Source: Romanomermis culicivorax
Lineage: Eukaryota; Nematoda; Enoplea; Mermithida; Mermithidae
Direction: 5' to 3'
Length of the DNA stretch: 64,000 nucleotides
NCBI GenBank assembly: GCA_963922205.1
Contig: CAWUHX010000143.1
Coordinates: forward strand, 434,001-498,000
Shown: in pieces, positions 46,701-59,141 of the stretch
Layout: the number at the start of each line of letters is the position of its first letter
Position numbering within the stretch: the first letter of the stretch is position 1
The notes under the pieces: generated by a model
Database searches by the model: none
The model's input: only the letters and a program-made list of their open reading frames with translations
Told to the model about the DNA's origin: nothing
Position numbers and translations under genes: made by a program

Positions 46701-48467
46701 ATGTAAAGTCGTATTTTCCAAATTCAAAAACACCATTGCTTCTATTTTAGATATGTGGTATTGTGACACACACCATATTAATGTGTAAACATCGCATCAT
46801 GGGGCCTTTCATTTAGAAACATCCAGTGCGTTTCATGTGATTCTCGAACTGAGCACTAAATCAGTAATTTTTTCTCATTTTTTTCTTATCCAGATTTCCC
46901 TTTTTCTGAACTTCCCATCTCATGTTTCCTTTTTCGGTTTTCTGTCTTCTTGAGGTCATTTTTTCTTTAATATGTTCTATTTTTTCTATCATAATGTTTT
47001 TCCAGCATTCTTCATTTACAAGTGTCACTTTTTGTTTCTTTGTCTTTTATCCTGGTCTCTATATATTTATCTTTATATCCCCATATTCTTTTCTTTCTGT
47101 CATTTTCTGTTTCATTTTACTTTTTGATTCATTCTCCTTTTAATCTTGGTTTTTTATATTTTGACTTGTATCTTTGTATTTTCAGTTTTCCTTTTTTGCT
47201 TCCTTTTTACTTTTTGATTTCCTTCTTGTTGATTGTTGATTTCTTTTCCCATTCCTTATTCACAATATTTTGACAAAAGTTATTTAGAATTGAGTGAGAT
47301 GAATTTTGAAAAGGTTCACTTATTTCTAGGGTATCAACCTCTTAAACATTGACTTATGACAATGATTGGCCTGCCGTTTAGCCTTTCCTTTCTTGTTATA
47401 AGGAGAGGGTTGGACTGTTTGGGCTCTGAATGTATAAGGACGCATAAGAGGGCTATTGGGCAGAATGTAAAATACTTTAGAATTTTGATCATTGCGTTAG
47501 GAGTATGTACAGCTCCCTGCTCCTGCTCTCTAATGAAGTTCGTTTTGGGGAATATAAAGTTATGAAAGAAAGTTTTTCAGTGCAAGGCGTCTACAAAACT
47601 TGCAATCTCAATTGTTGCACGGATGCTGAGGAAATTTTATTGCCCAACATTTCTGAAGTTAGCCGAACATCAGCCGAAATAATGCGTATGTTCGTATTCG
47701 AAGACTGCAGCAATTATGAACCATACTTCGTCACTTATTTGCGATATTTGGAAGAAAAAAACCGTATATTTCATTCTCTTTTCACACGGTGTCCCCTTAT
47801 AAAAAGGGTACCTATATTGTCTTTAGCGTAATACCTTCAGTTTACATCCAATGCATATTCATCCTGTTTCCTGTATGAATGTAAAATTTTAAACACTTCT
47901 GCCAATTTTTCAAGCATTCAACAAAATTATAATATAAATTTTTCATGGAACAAGCTCTTTCCGACTGAAGACGAATGAAATAGTTGATGAGCATCAGAAA
48001 GACATCTATAAAATTGTCATCAAATAAAATTGTGTAATCTATTTGGAATTAACTGTTTCAACACATGACACTTAGAATTGCAGACCAACTGCTGCGGACA
48101 GTATGCAGTCTACTAACCTTTTAAATGCACACTATGCAGGGCCACATTTGCTTGCCAATTTCCATGTAGAAGGTACCTTTTTTCTGAGACACCCTGTGTA
48201 CCTTTGTTATGAGTATTCCTTATGACATAATATTTTCAACTCCTAGGTGTGGGAATCTTTCTCAAGTACGTTACTGGGTCCAATTATCCTGGTAAGGATT
48301 GGTCGATTATGGTTCGAGTCGACTGTTCTTTGAGTGAATTTGAAACAATCGTCACTCAAGTTTGCACGAGCGAAATTAATTTCAATTCTTCATCTCTAAC
48401 ATACGCTCAGTTTCAAAGTGCCTGGGATGTTTTGTTGGACGGGGACTTGATTTTTAGTCGTTTTTAA
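43777..48467 (+). CDS. HECT-type E3 ubiquitin ligase-like protein
   Basis: Exons: 43,777-43,933 (CUE/UBA-like, LRNIFPVSNEEAQEAVRLYD), 43,987-44,175, 45,430-45,658, 45,730-45,968, 46,028-46,253, 47,501-47,763 and 48,247-48,467. Typical HECT motifs occur in order: FQSEEGYGSGLREEYVSIIR, GGLSPFFKKMLCG, FLKYVTG and, 33 residues from the end, a cysteine in TQVCTSE (codon 48,363-48,365) at the position of the thioester cysteine. HECT ligases carry ubiquitin on that cysteine before transfer. Most boundaries keep phase, but 44,175 to 45,430 and 46,253 to 47,501 do not, so a small exon is missed at each or the gene is damaged. A G2E3-like HECT is the closest match I can name. Confidence 0.72.
44555..44760 (-). 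repeat. dispersed ~200-bp repeat, copy 1
   Basis: Aligns with 61,500-61,765. Shared words are AGAGG-TAAACC-TCCT, CTGAGACC, AACTTTTTTGA, ATGATAGATAAACATGC / ATGATAAACACGC and TGTGCATGTCTG. A weaker fragment is at 55,930-55,985. Minus-strand frames in both give similar peptides (PQACLS), but the alignment is better as DNA than as a gene. Confidence 0.7.
46870..47280. repeat. pyrimidine-rich tract
   Basis: About 400 bases of irregular TTTTC/TTTCT on the plus strand, inside a HECT-gene intron. Similar tracts lie at 15,880-16,310, 17,050-17,280, 58,140-58,320 and 60,230-60,420; purine versions lie at 35,390-35,590, 36,050-36,240, 56,200-56,420 and 58,380-58,750. Open frames here are composition artefacts. 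Confidence 0.6.
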
Positions 48468-48470
48468 AAT

Positions 48471-48667
48471 AACACCTTCATTGGTGTTTATACTCTATAT
48501 TATTTGTTCATTATGATCTCTTTATCAAATGTGATCAGTTGATTCTAGTGCCCAGTTTTTTTCATTATTTTCCAGAAACCTGTCTACTACAAAGCGCCTT
48601 AAATGGTAGTTGGATTTATCGGATTTTATTAATTGACATATTTTAAAATAGGCCTTAATTGGTGCTT
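48471..48667 (+). promoter_or_regulatory. 3' hairpin motifs of the HECT gene (three copies)
   Basis: AACACCTTCATTGGTGTT (48,471-48,488) starts four bases after the stop codon and forms a perfect six-pair stem. Weaker copies are GCGCCTTAAATGGTAGTT at 48,594 and GGCCTTAATTGGTGCTT at 48,651. Confidence 0.7.
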
Positions 48668-49002
48668 GATCGAGTTTTGCAAACTTACTTTAAAAATTTA
48701 ACTTTGATTCTTCATTATGTTGCATTTGTAGCTAAAAACAATATCAAAATCATATTTGATACAGCAAGTATAATAAATATTTGGAGAAGAACGTCTTTTC
48801 TTCTAATCTTGATATGATTCTCAAATCTTGTTTGTGAATGTTCAAATCTTTTGAAGTGTACTGATTCCAATTCTGAGGTGAGACCAGTTTTTCCACATCA
48901 CAGTTCTGGAGATTAAATGTGCACACCCACACATGTAATAGCTCACTGCAGAATGGTCACATTCTCTAGTTGCTTTGCTGTTTTACAGGTTGAACGATAC
49001 TA

Positions 49003-52000
49003 ATGGATCTGTTGAATTTGCGCCCATTTCTGGAATATTTTGTTTTCAGAAGTTACACCAATCGAGAAATTGTGGATTTTATGCGACATTATTTGGAAAT
49101 CAGAATAAGGTGGTATACTGGTAGATATTGGTGTACTGGTACAATAAAGCTAAAAATTAAACTGGCTTAGCCCTAACGATGAACTTTTTGTGGGTCAACA
49201 ATCAAAAAAATTGGGGTTGCCAATAAAATTTCAGCATATTATGAACTTCGATGGAAGAATCATTTAGTGGAGGTTAGGTGAACCAGTTAGTTTTAGAGAC
49301 AGGATAATGTCCTGCTGGTATCCCATTCCCAGCTGCATAATACGGCCACTTTTACAAACTTTGTTTACATTTAGCTATTTATGCCAAGAGATAGCTCATA
49401 AATAATTTTATACTATTTTGCAGCATTGCAACCTTAAAGAGATGGCTCCGCTACTTAAATTTGCGTCGACACGATCCAACTGTGACGCCACTACAAGTTT
49501 GGGATGCTATTCAAGTACAGAGCAAAATAATACTTAGGACACTTATTTCACAAATTTTCAGTTTTAGGAGTTGACATTTTATTATAATCTTAATTTTCAT
49601 GTGCTCCAATGTTTTATTTTGTGGATCTTTGTTGTTCTTCTATTTTTGGCTCTGCTTGAGTTCATTTTCTGATTGGTTTATTTATTTGCTTTCACACGTC
49701 ACTTGTTTGTTCCTTTTATAATCATTATTCAACAGCTTTCTCGCTTTTCCCTTTCCTTTCTTTTTGTTGGATCTCTATGCGAAAAATTTTTTTTTACAAT
49801 CGTGAGATGCATATGTGTGACTGGACAGATGATGCATAAAACAACACCACAAAATAAAAAAAATTTGTCAAATTCCATACATGCAAAGTGTTCATATCAT
49901 GCTGTGTAAGCCAGGACTATTGTGGAATAGTGATCGTACGGGGTCCCTGTCCCTGAAATAAATAATGGGGATCCCTGGATTTTCATCCCCATCCCCGATC
50001 TAAAAAAGTAATCAGGGATCGGGGAATTTTTATATGGTTTTTCATACATCTTTATGCATCTTCGGCTGAAGTAATGCAGCTATGCATCAAATTACAAATA
50101 TGTATAGGTGCAAAAAAGTCTGAGCAACAGCATCTACACATATATCATAATATTATGTGCTGGTGAGTTGCTGCCTGCTGGATAGAATAATGAAAGACAA
50201 GCATAAAATATACCTATGCTTAAAATAACATATTGAAGGTGGTGTATTTAGGCAGATTTCAATTGTTCGAGTCTGTTAAGTTTTTTTGCATTGGGTAACT
50301 TTGTTTGGTATACTACTAACCTTTGGTGTGACTATTCATTCATCCTTAACTGGGGGTGAGGTATAGGGGCCAGACCTTGGATGGTATGAATGGAGTTTCT
50401 ATTTTTTGACTAATCTGACATTTTCAATGAAATCAGGGAACCCAAATTCATGCGCCTGCCAACCACTGCCCACTTGATTTGTTGAATAGTTAAGTTTTCA
50501 GTTTGTTATTCATTACTGGACTTGAAAACTCAAGATTATTAAGATTATTAATCAATCAACCAGTACTCTGGTAATGATGCCTATACTATAATACATCATA
50601 CCTGTAGTGAATAATATAAACGTGTATCATACATGCCTATACTCTATAGTACATATCTCTCCCTGTCCCCGAAAGAATGAGGGAAAAATTGTCCCCACCC
50701 CATCCCTGAAAAAAACTGTCCCAATACAGTCACTATTGTGGAATATAAATTTTTCCTTTCTTGATAACAAAAAGAAATGTCTATTAACATCCAAGCAGCA
50801 TATTCCTCAACCTATATCAGCTAAACATGCTAAACTCTTTGCTTGGTCAACACTTTTTAAAATTTTGATATTTCTTTGGAATTAGATGATATACTTTGCT
50901 TAGAGAAATCATTGGACTTGGCGACTTTCTCTTCTATTGTACTCATTTTCCTGCATCTTGACATCATTGCTTGGGTGTAGAGTCTGCTGAAGGTAATTAA
51001 ATACCCCCAAAGCTCCTCACATGCATGTGTGATGAACTCTAAACAAATAGTCTACTAATGACTGGCTGCACTTTCGAAACTTCTGGTGTGTTTCTAAATG
51101 GCTGCACATTGAACCACAGATGCAGACAAGGGGGGGGGGGTAAACCCCGTCCCTTTGAAAAATGTCGATTTACCACCTGGAATTTTTGGATTGAGAAAGG
51201 TGAAAAATACAAGCGTTTTTGCTAAAATTCGCATCTTTTGATCAAAAATTGAAATTTTTTAAAAATCTGTCTTCTTTACTCGCCAACTGGCCTGACACCT
51301 TGAGAATTCTTTCCGTGTATTTTTGATTTCAATCTTGTCAAATTCAGTGGGCTATCATCAAGTCAGGCTCAACCATTCAATTTTGTATGAAAAATTTATA
51401 CATTTTACAATTTTGTGATGCCTCAGTCATGATGAAGGCAGAGTGATATTTTTTTCCATATGATTTATTGGTATACTTTACTATGGGTGAGATCACATGA
51501 GTCTTTTAGGAGGAACGACGGCAACCGCAACAAAACCTTGGCATTGCTTATTTATATTATGCCTTACGAACCCGCCACAGATTGAGAGTAACATGGCGGC
51601 AAGTGGCGAATATTTCCTTGCTGATGAATCCCTTAGCTGCCCAACAAAGGTTTCGCAATACATGGGCGCGACGTTTGTTTTTTGCTCCAGTAAATAATGT
51701 AACGTTACTATACTTTGGGTGTGCACACAGGATTTAAAAACTTGTCCGCTTCCGGCCCACATTACTTTAAACCAATCCCGCTCCCACCACTGTACTGGTC
51801 TTTCTTTCCAGCAAGAATCCCACAGGATAATTATCTATTCGGACTTTTCATATAACAATAAAATTTTTGTCAAAGAGTCTAATACATAGGTTTATAATTT
51901 TCAATCTTGTTTTTGCAAATTTTAATATACTTAGATAGTAGATGCATAAATTAAATATTCATGCTTAACTTAATCAACTAATTTGGTCTTGTTTCCTATC

Positions 52001-55000
52001 TCATTTCAATAACGTGAAAATATTTAACCATAAAAACATGAAAAAAACCATTAAAAACCAAAACCTGGTAATTGAAAAACTGTTTTTTTCCAACCCTGAA
52101 AATAAAGCTGTGGCATCAAATTCGTCATCACTTGGGCTTTCTTTATCTCGAGAATTATACACATTATCTCAAAAACGCATCAACATATTTCTTGTTGGCA
52201 CAAAATCAAAAAAAAATCTATATCAGATGGCGCAGCTTTAACTATGCTGCTTCCCCTGCTGAAAGTTTCAAAGTTGTGAGAACTGAAGCCGACAATTTAT
52301 TTCACTGAACAACATAAACAAGTTAAATTTTGCAAAGACTATCAAAAAAACTTTCCACACATAACTAGGTACTTGGAGTGTGAAAAATAGTGTTAGAATT
52401 ACCTAAGAAATCATTGATATGTCATCGATTTTGTTTTTCTAATTTTTTATTGCAGGAGAATACAGTAAAGGTTATTTTAGCATGATCCCAACTAAATCCA
52501 GTGAAACCCTAAAAGACTGAAAATACTCAAAAAAATACCTTAGAATTAACCCTAAATTTACCATAAAAATTAAAACCCCTAGATTTAGGTGAAAAACCTA
52601 AACCTGGCATCACTTTATCCATTTATAAATTTAAAAAAATTATCTCCCTGCTACTTATAATATACAGTAAACGTATCAACTTAAAACAATAGTTCTTTAA
52701 GCTACTTGGTTGAAAAAAATTTGCAGGAGGAATGTCTTTTTGCGGGAAAAGTGGGAAATGCGGGCTGGAAGAAATCTCAGCAATCGTGCCCACTCCCATC
52801 CTGCTTTTAGAAAAGTCATCCCATTCTGGCGCACATCCTTACTATACTTCATTCATTTTGAAATGATCAATGCAGCGATGAAATGAGAGTAGGTTTGATA
52901 CAGAAAAAATTAGCAAGCTCCATCACTGTAATCCGTGGAAACATTTTCCATCAATGAGCCCCTAAGAGAACAGTTGAACATTTCGTTCAATAACAAGGTC
53001 AACTGGTCAAAGCTCATGAATATGAAACTCATGTATCAACATAGTTCTTTTAAATGAAACTCATGTATCAACATAGTTCTTTTAAATCAATAATGGATAA
53101 GCATTTTTCGATATTAGCCTTTCTCAATCTCATGGGGAGATTTAGGAAGTGAAAGCTGTGTATCAAATTGAACTTACTTTTTGGTTTTCATTGAGTTTGA
53201 CATTTTAAATTGAATGGGCTACAGTGGTTATACCTAAACCTAATCATCCAACTTTCCCTGCCAGGTTATATGTTATGCTCGTAAAAATGCTATAAATCTT
53301 TTCATTTTTTAGATTATATCTTTTGATTATGCCAAGCATGATTATATGTCCTTTGAAAAAACACTTTTTACATGGTTATTGTTCTCTTGTAGGGCCCAAA
53401 TTATCGTTGGTGCCTAGATGGATATGATAAGCTGAAAGCATACGGAATTTACATTCACGGTTGTATTGACGAGTTTAGCAGAAAACTGATATGGCTCCAT
53501 GCCTTCAACACCAATCGACAGCCCCGGATAATACTGTTGTATTATTTAAAGGCACTCCAATATTATGGCGGTAAATTCAGTTCATCAAGGTCATAAGAAA
53601 AATCATTTTCAACTGAAGTTCATTATGAAATTCTAAAAATTATTTTTTCTGGGTTTTTAATTACATTTTATAACACACTCTTGATTTTTACACTCAAAAC
53701 AGTCATGGCTAATTCTAATTCCAATCCCAGACTCGACCCTGATTACATACCTGTAAGAGGTCCAACCAGTTGGGGGGGAAGGTAAAGCCAAAATTTTAGT
53801 ATGGGGTCCCAAAGTTTCCTAAATTAGGTGGGTCGAAAAAATCTCAAAAAGGTCGAAAAAATTCTGAAAATTTTCCCAAAAAAAGCAATTTACTATTTCA
53901 CAATTTTTCTGAGTTAGGGGGTTCCAACATTTGGGTATAGGGTTCGATCAAGTTGGGGTTCCTCCAACCTCCCTAAATTACATATATGCCTGACTACAAA
54001 AAAAGTCAATTCCAATCCTAGCTAAGTGCTACATCCTCATACATAACTGCAAGTTTACATAGCCAAAATTTTGCCGAAGATATTTTTTAGGCAAAAACTT
54101 CAAACACCTATAATTTGGGACAAAAGGACATCTGGTTGTAATTGTCTACAGTTTTGATATACATGCAATGCCATTTTGAGGTACGAAATTGGACTCATTT
54201 AAATTTAGTTAGAAATCACTTGAGAAATCAGCCTGGAAATTACCCAGCAACACTGCTCTTATATTTTTTACATTCTGAGGCAACAAATACATATGATTCG
54301 AAAAATTATATTTTCTTTTTGCACTTATATTTTTGACCCAAAAAATGAAAAAATTCTTTAGAAATATCCCTTTCAATGTAGAAAGTCATGACCTGTAGAA
54401 CTGTTGTATGGTATATTTAATAGTATAGTAGGCAGCTGTTGGGTGGGTCAGACCAGTGAGGTTCTCCTTTTCACCCCATTGAATAGTCAATTTCATCACA
54501 GTTGTCTGGCAAAATTATATATGCATTTTTTCAGCTGCACCGTTTTCCACTGTTTCCGATATGGGATGGGAAGCCATGCATGTTGCCGAATGTCAAACCA
54601 TCCTCTACCGGGACGCTGTTGAACCACATGCACATCATCACTGGGGATATTCCACGCAAAATGTTACCATTGAAGCTTATTGGAGGCAATTGCGACACAG
54701 GTCCGTGCAGTTTTGGATTGAGAAATTTGGCAGTCTGAAAACTGCTGGCTACTTTAGTGACTGTAACTTGGACAAACTGTGCCTTTCATTTGTCTACATG
54801 CCCCTGATTATGATTGACTTGCAAGAAGTCATCGAGTATAGTGATACCCATAACATTAGGTCTCAGCCACGAACAGTTCGTCCACATGGCCGTCCTAATG
54901 TTATGTTCAATTTTCCCGAACGTTTTGGATTTGAAAATCAAGGCATGCAGTTACAAAATGGGGAAGTAAGTCACATTCAGCAATTGTACGGGCTTGAATC

Positions 55001-55139
55001 ATTAGATTTACCAGACTATTTGCCTACTGAGTTTCGAATAGAAGCTGAAACATGGTGTCTCCGAAATAATATTGCGATCCAACTTGGAATTAATGACGAA
55101 GAAACATATATTGATTTACGCACATATTTTTCGACATAG
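49003..55139 (+). CDS. DDE integrase/transposase, IS3EU-like or related
   Basis: Exons: 49,003-49,109 (start ATG, MDLLNLRPFLEYF ... SYTNREIVDFMRHYLEIRI), 49,424-49,514 (SIATLKRWLRYLNLRRHD), 53,393-53,570 (GPNYRWCLDGYDKLKAYG, IHGCIDEFSRKLIWL) and 54,535-55,139 (VSDMGWEAMHVAECQ, TIEAYWRQLRHR). The joins 49,109/49,424 and 53,570/54,535 keep phase. Catalytic residues: D at 53,417, D at 54,558 and E at 54,672 (58 and 37 residues between). This integrase-core family is widespread in animal genomes. Phase also agrees across 49,514/53,393, yet the family normally has about 60-80 more residues there, so an exon is missed or lost in the 3.9-kb gap. The stop TAG overlaps the first base of a hairpin motif. 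Confidence 0.82.
49928..50735. mobile_element. hAT-type MITE
   Basis: TTGTGGAA is duplicated at 49,920-49,927 and 50,736-50,743, and the ends are TAGTGATCGTACGGGG (left) and the inverse of TAGTGACTGTATTGGG (right). An 8-bp duplication with TAGTG-like termini is the hAT pattern. G/C-rich GGGATCGGGGA-type words lie just inside. It sits in the large gap of the integrase gene. Confidence 0.9.
50744..53392. other. putative integrase intron, mostly unassigned
   Basis: No exon of the integrase was recognised here. 51,490-51,720 is a block of higher G+C with open frames on both strands (minus: VAPMYCETFVGQLRDSSAR). 53,021-53,090 is a two-unit direct repeat of ATGAAACTCATGTATCAACA. A run of 10 G lies near 51,130. 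Confidence 0.45.
53720..53990. repeat. G-run-edged repeat in the integrase intron
   Basis: Words such as GGTCCAACCAGTTGGGG, GGGGTCCCAAAG and GGGGTTCCTCCAACCTCCC resemble the edges at 36,640-36,710. Non-coding. Confidence 0.4.
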
Positions 55140-55401
55140 CGCCTTTAATGGTGTTCATGAGTTGAATTTTTCAGCATTCATGTGCATCCGATGGACCCCA
55201 TTGTTACAAAGCATAGGTCAAAAATTCAGTTTCACCAGCAAAAAAAATTTTCACTATTTCTCATTAGGTCATACTCCTACAAAAGCAAATAATCCTTTAA
55301 AGTTCAAGTGAAAAATACATGGCACACCCCTTCTAGTACCCCTTTTTTGCCCATGTATGCTTAAATGCAGTAGGCTGTTTCACAGCGCCTTAACTGGTGT
55401 T
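55139..55401 (+). promoter_or_regulatory. 3' hairpin motifs of the integrase gene (two copies)
   Basis: GCGCCTTTAATGGTGTT (55,139-55,155) begins on the last base of the stop codon. GCGCCTTAACTGGTGTT is at 55,385-55,401. Confidence 0.7.
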
Positions 55402-55732
55402 CAGAGAAAGTTTGGGTAATTTTGAAATTGAGAATGATTATTTTTATACTATAAATGTAGAATATAAATGCTGTATTTTTGTTTCATTTTTGTACTCATA
55501 AAATTCGGTTAACAAGTGGTAAAATCGATGTACAGCAATATAATAATTGGACACAGAATATCACATTTGTTTTTGGGAGGCATTTGAATTGGTAATATTT
55601 TGCGTATTTACAGAAGAAAAAATGAATCTTGTAATCAGACAATTTTTTCGTCGAAGACGCTAATGCAATACGTATGTAACAATACTGACATTTGAAGATA
55701 CACTTTCCGAGAAAATTCAGCTTCAAACCGAC

Positions 55733-57540
55733 ACGACTGAAACTCAAAACAGCGATTCTGATTACAGCGAAGTTTCAAAACAGCGATTATCAATACAGTA
55801 AAATCTCAATTCAGTGATTCTCAAAACACCGATTCTCAATACAGAGAATAGTAAGAAGTTCTATGTGAATAAACTCGCACATCGTTTCTATAATAAATAT
55901 CCAAATTAGGTAAATTGAAATTGTTTTTGCTAGGCGAGATCATACATGCACATTGGGGTTAACCCCCTTACCTGAGGCCCTGGCTTATCTAAGTTTCACA
56001 TGCTTCTGTACTGCAGTCGCGGTAGGTATGCACGAACGGACCATTCCAAAATCACAAAAAAATATCTGTCAGAAAAACATTTTTTGCGAAATGTTTGAAA
56101 AAAACAAGACCAAAAAATTATCATACAAATTTCTCATTAAAGTTGTTTTGTATGGAGCTTAATTGCAAAAAAATAAATTAATGAAGTGAATCAAACAAAA
56201 TGAAATAAGCAATGAAATGCATAAAATAATTAAATAGTAAAGGCAGAACAAAAAACAAATAATAAAGAAACGAAAAGTAAAATAATGTAATAAAAAGTAT
56301 GTAAAAAAATGAGCAAACGTACACAACGTGAAAAATTAAACAAAAAGAATAAAAAGTGGGCTCAGAATAAGTAGAATATAAAAAGGAATAAGTCAATAAA
56401 GGAAAAAAGAAACATGCATTTAGATGTTAATAGTAAAGCCGTAGGCATACTTAGCCGCAACGGGCGAAAAAGTGTGCGGCCCGCACACTCCTTTGCGGTT
56501 TTCAGAAATTGCGGCCCGCAGCTCACCCGCAACCGGGTGGTTTGCGGTCCATAAACCGCACTGAACCGCAATGCGGTTGCGGTTTATGGACCCGCAAAGA
56601 GTTCTCGAGTGAAGTACTTTTTGCGGTTTTGGTAGCCGCACTTGATACAGTATATGCCATTTTGCTTTTTTGATCTTTATCAACTAGAAAACTCAATTTT
56701 TTCCAGAATTTGCTCTGTCCACTGGCTCCTACTTGTCCTGAAAGACCCATGGAAAAATGTTGATCTTGAATTGTTTTTCGACGAATATGATGAAACGCAG
56801 GATTTTCCACCTTTATTTTTCCAAAATCTGATTGTGAAAAAAATTTGAATTTCTTACGTCGTAAACATAGCTTTTTGTATTTGGAAAATAAACATATTGA
56901 GCCTAGAAAATGGACGAAATTCTTTCTGTTTGAAGAATTCACACTCTTCAATGTTGAAAAAACTTCATGGAAAAAGTGCTCCCTCATAAGCACGCACGAT
57001 TAAAAAATTAAAATTCATACAACAAATTAAAAAATCGAATACTTATAGATTTTAAATATGTACAGTGAATGTTTCATTCCCCGTATTTTAACTTAAATGA
57101 ACAACCTTGCATCTCTTAAGTAATTTCCGGTTCGGAATTGCGGTTTTCCGGTTCCGCATTTTTGCGGAACTGCACAAAAGTATGCCATTGTGAGAGCCGC
57201 AATCGACCCGCAATTGCGGGCCGCAAAAAAAACAGTCAAGTATGCCTACAGCATAAACAAACTAGAATAAAAAGCTGTAATGTCGCGGTAACACATGCTA
57301 TAGAACCATAATGTCATAAATGTGGCGATTGGTGCCAAAATGTGACAATCAGCATTCTACAGATCGAAATAGAGAACCAAAAGGGCCATGCGCCAAAACG
57401 TTCACCCCGCCTAATCCAATCATCATTTTTGCATTCTAAAGATAACATTTTTGAAAATTCGTTCATTTTTAAAATCTGTTCTGATACTTCGCTGTTTTGA
57501 GAACCCCTGTATTCAGAATTCGCTGTTTTGAGTTTCACTG
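55733..57540. mobile_element. pogo/Tigger-like MITE, ~1.8 kb
   Basis: The right end, inverted, reads TACAGTGAAACTCAAAACAG and the left end is ACGACTGAAACTCAAAACAG, followed on both sides by ladders of TCAAAACAGCGATTCT. CAGTGAAACTC with TA is typical of pogo/Tigger termini. A second element (56,441-57,249) is nested inside. Purine-rich DNA fills 56,200-56,420. Confidence 0.7.
56441..57249. mobile_element. nested MITE with GTAGGCATACTT termini
   Basis: GTAGGCATACTTAGCC opens the left end and AAGTATGCCTAC closes the right. Both arms are dense in TGCGGTTT / AACCGCA / GGCCCGCA words, a sharp G+C contrast with the surroundings. No clear target duplication was found. Confidence 0.75.
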
Positions 57541-58049
57541 TATGTTGTTTGTATCACTGAATAGGGGTGAAACCTAACTTGAGGCGTTAAAAACGAAAAT
57601 GAACTCCTTTCAACTTATCCAGGTTCAGGTGCGTCGGACATCGTGCTCTATGAATTTACACAATATAAGGCGAATAGATGAGCTTTGATTTACTGTAGGA
57701 TTTATTGGCGCAAAATGTGTATTAAAAATGGAAATGGAAAGCAAATATTGCCTTTTTTCCACAAAAATTATCACACATAACTGCTGAAGCTCAGAGGCAC
57801 CAAAAATTTCCCTATGCAGTAAATAATTTACGATGTCTCAGCTGCTGACAAAAAATACGAAAATTCATATTCTGCTAGAGAGTCGTACGACTTGGAGTGT
57901 GAAGAGCATCTTATAATTGTATTTTCTGATAATTGCGACCTCTGGTAGACTCACTTTGATTCATTTCAAAAATGACACATTACAACAAGTTTCGTGTGCT
58001 AAGCATTAAGGTAATGTTTATCCTGCATAAAAAATCAGATTCGCATAGT
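57541..58049. other. no recognisable gene
   Basis: AT-rich sequence between two TIR elements, short frames only. Confidence 0.4.
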
Positions 58050-59141
58050 TACAGTGGTCTATTCCCAAGTGAGCGAATTGCCAATTGAGCGATTCTTAAG
58101 TGAGTGAATTCCCAATTGGGCGATTGCGAACGAGCGATCGAGAATGTAACAACACTTTCTTCATTTTTTCCTTTACCTGACATTTTTCTTTGTATGTATT
58201 GTTTTTGTGTATTGTTGATGTTTTTGTTTATGTATGTTTTTACGTTTTCATCTTTTGTCTTTGCTTTCTTTTACTTTCGTTTTTCATTCAATCTACTTTT
58301 TTCTTTTTTGCTTATGAAAGAATAAATTACAAGTTGACATTTTAAATAACCGTAGTCTCCTGTATAATTCTAGTACAGTTCGACTTGCCTGAATCTTTCA
58401 TCGTTGTAAGTGTAAAAATCTTCATGAAAAACAAACAAAAGAATGCTGAAGCAAGCACAACATCAAGAGGAAGGAAAATCAACAAAAATGAAGACAAAAG
58501 TGAAAATAAGTGGGAAAGCATTAAAAAAGGAAAGAAAACATGAAGACTTTGACAAGAATGGAGCAAGATGGACAAAGCAGCAAGAAAGAAAGAAAAAAAT
58601 GTGAAAAAAGAACAAAAAAGAAAAAATCAGGAGAGATTGAAAACAAAAAACCTACGATGAAAAATAATGGAGAAAAATCACACAGGATAAAATTATGTAG
58701 AAAATAGAGCGTCCCGAAACATATAAGGTAAAGAAGGAGAACATGAAGAAAGTGTTGCTATAGTCTGTTTTTCTTGAGATGCTTCTAGATAATGAAAATG
58801 AGAAGCAAGTACTATTTTCTATTTTTACAATTTTCTGCAAACCCATACATCACATAGGACGGAAAATCTTTGAGTATACTCAACTAACTTTTAAAATTTT
58901 TTTGCCTAAAACTTCTTACGGTAAGAGCTCCGTGTAAATAATTTTGATCACCTGCGAATGTTTGTGATTTTTTCGATCCAATAGCATTTCATAAAAAACA
59001 AACTATACATTCTCGATCGCTCGTTTGGAATCGCTCAATTGAGAATTCGTTCACTTGGGACGTTGCTCACTTAGGAATCGCTCACTTGAGAATCACTCAC
59101 TTGGGAATCGCTGACATGGGAATATGTACCCCGTTACAGTA
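58050..59141. mobile_element. TIR element with CCCAAGTGAGCGA ladders
   Basis: The left arm (58,050-58,145) repeats CCCAAGTGAGCGAATT-like words and ends GCGATCGAGAATGT; the right arm (59,007-59,141) is the inverse, starting ACATTCTCGATCGC. TA-CAGTG / CAGTA lie at the ends. The interior is pyrimidine-rich then purine-rich. An AGTCTGTTTTT MITE (58,761-59,005) is nested at the inner edge of the right arm. Confidence 0.8.
58761..59005. mobile_element. MITE, AGTCTGTTTTT family, nested copy
   Basis: Starts TAGTCTGTTTTTCTTGAGA and ends AAAAAACAAACTA, with a TA on both sides. Aligns with 13,816-14,048. Confidence 0.8.
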
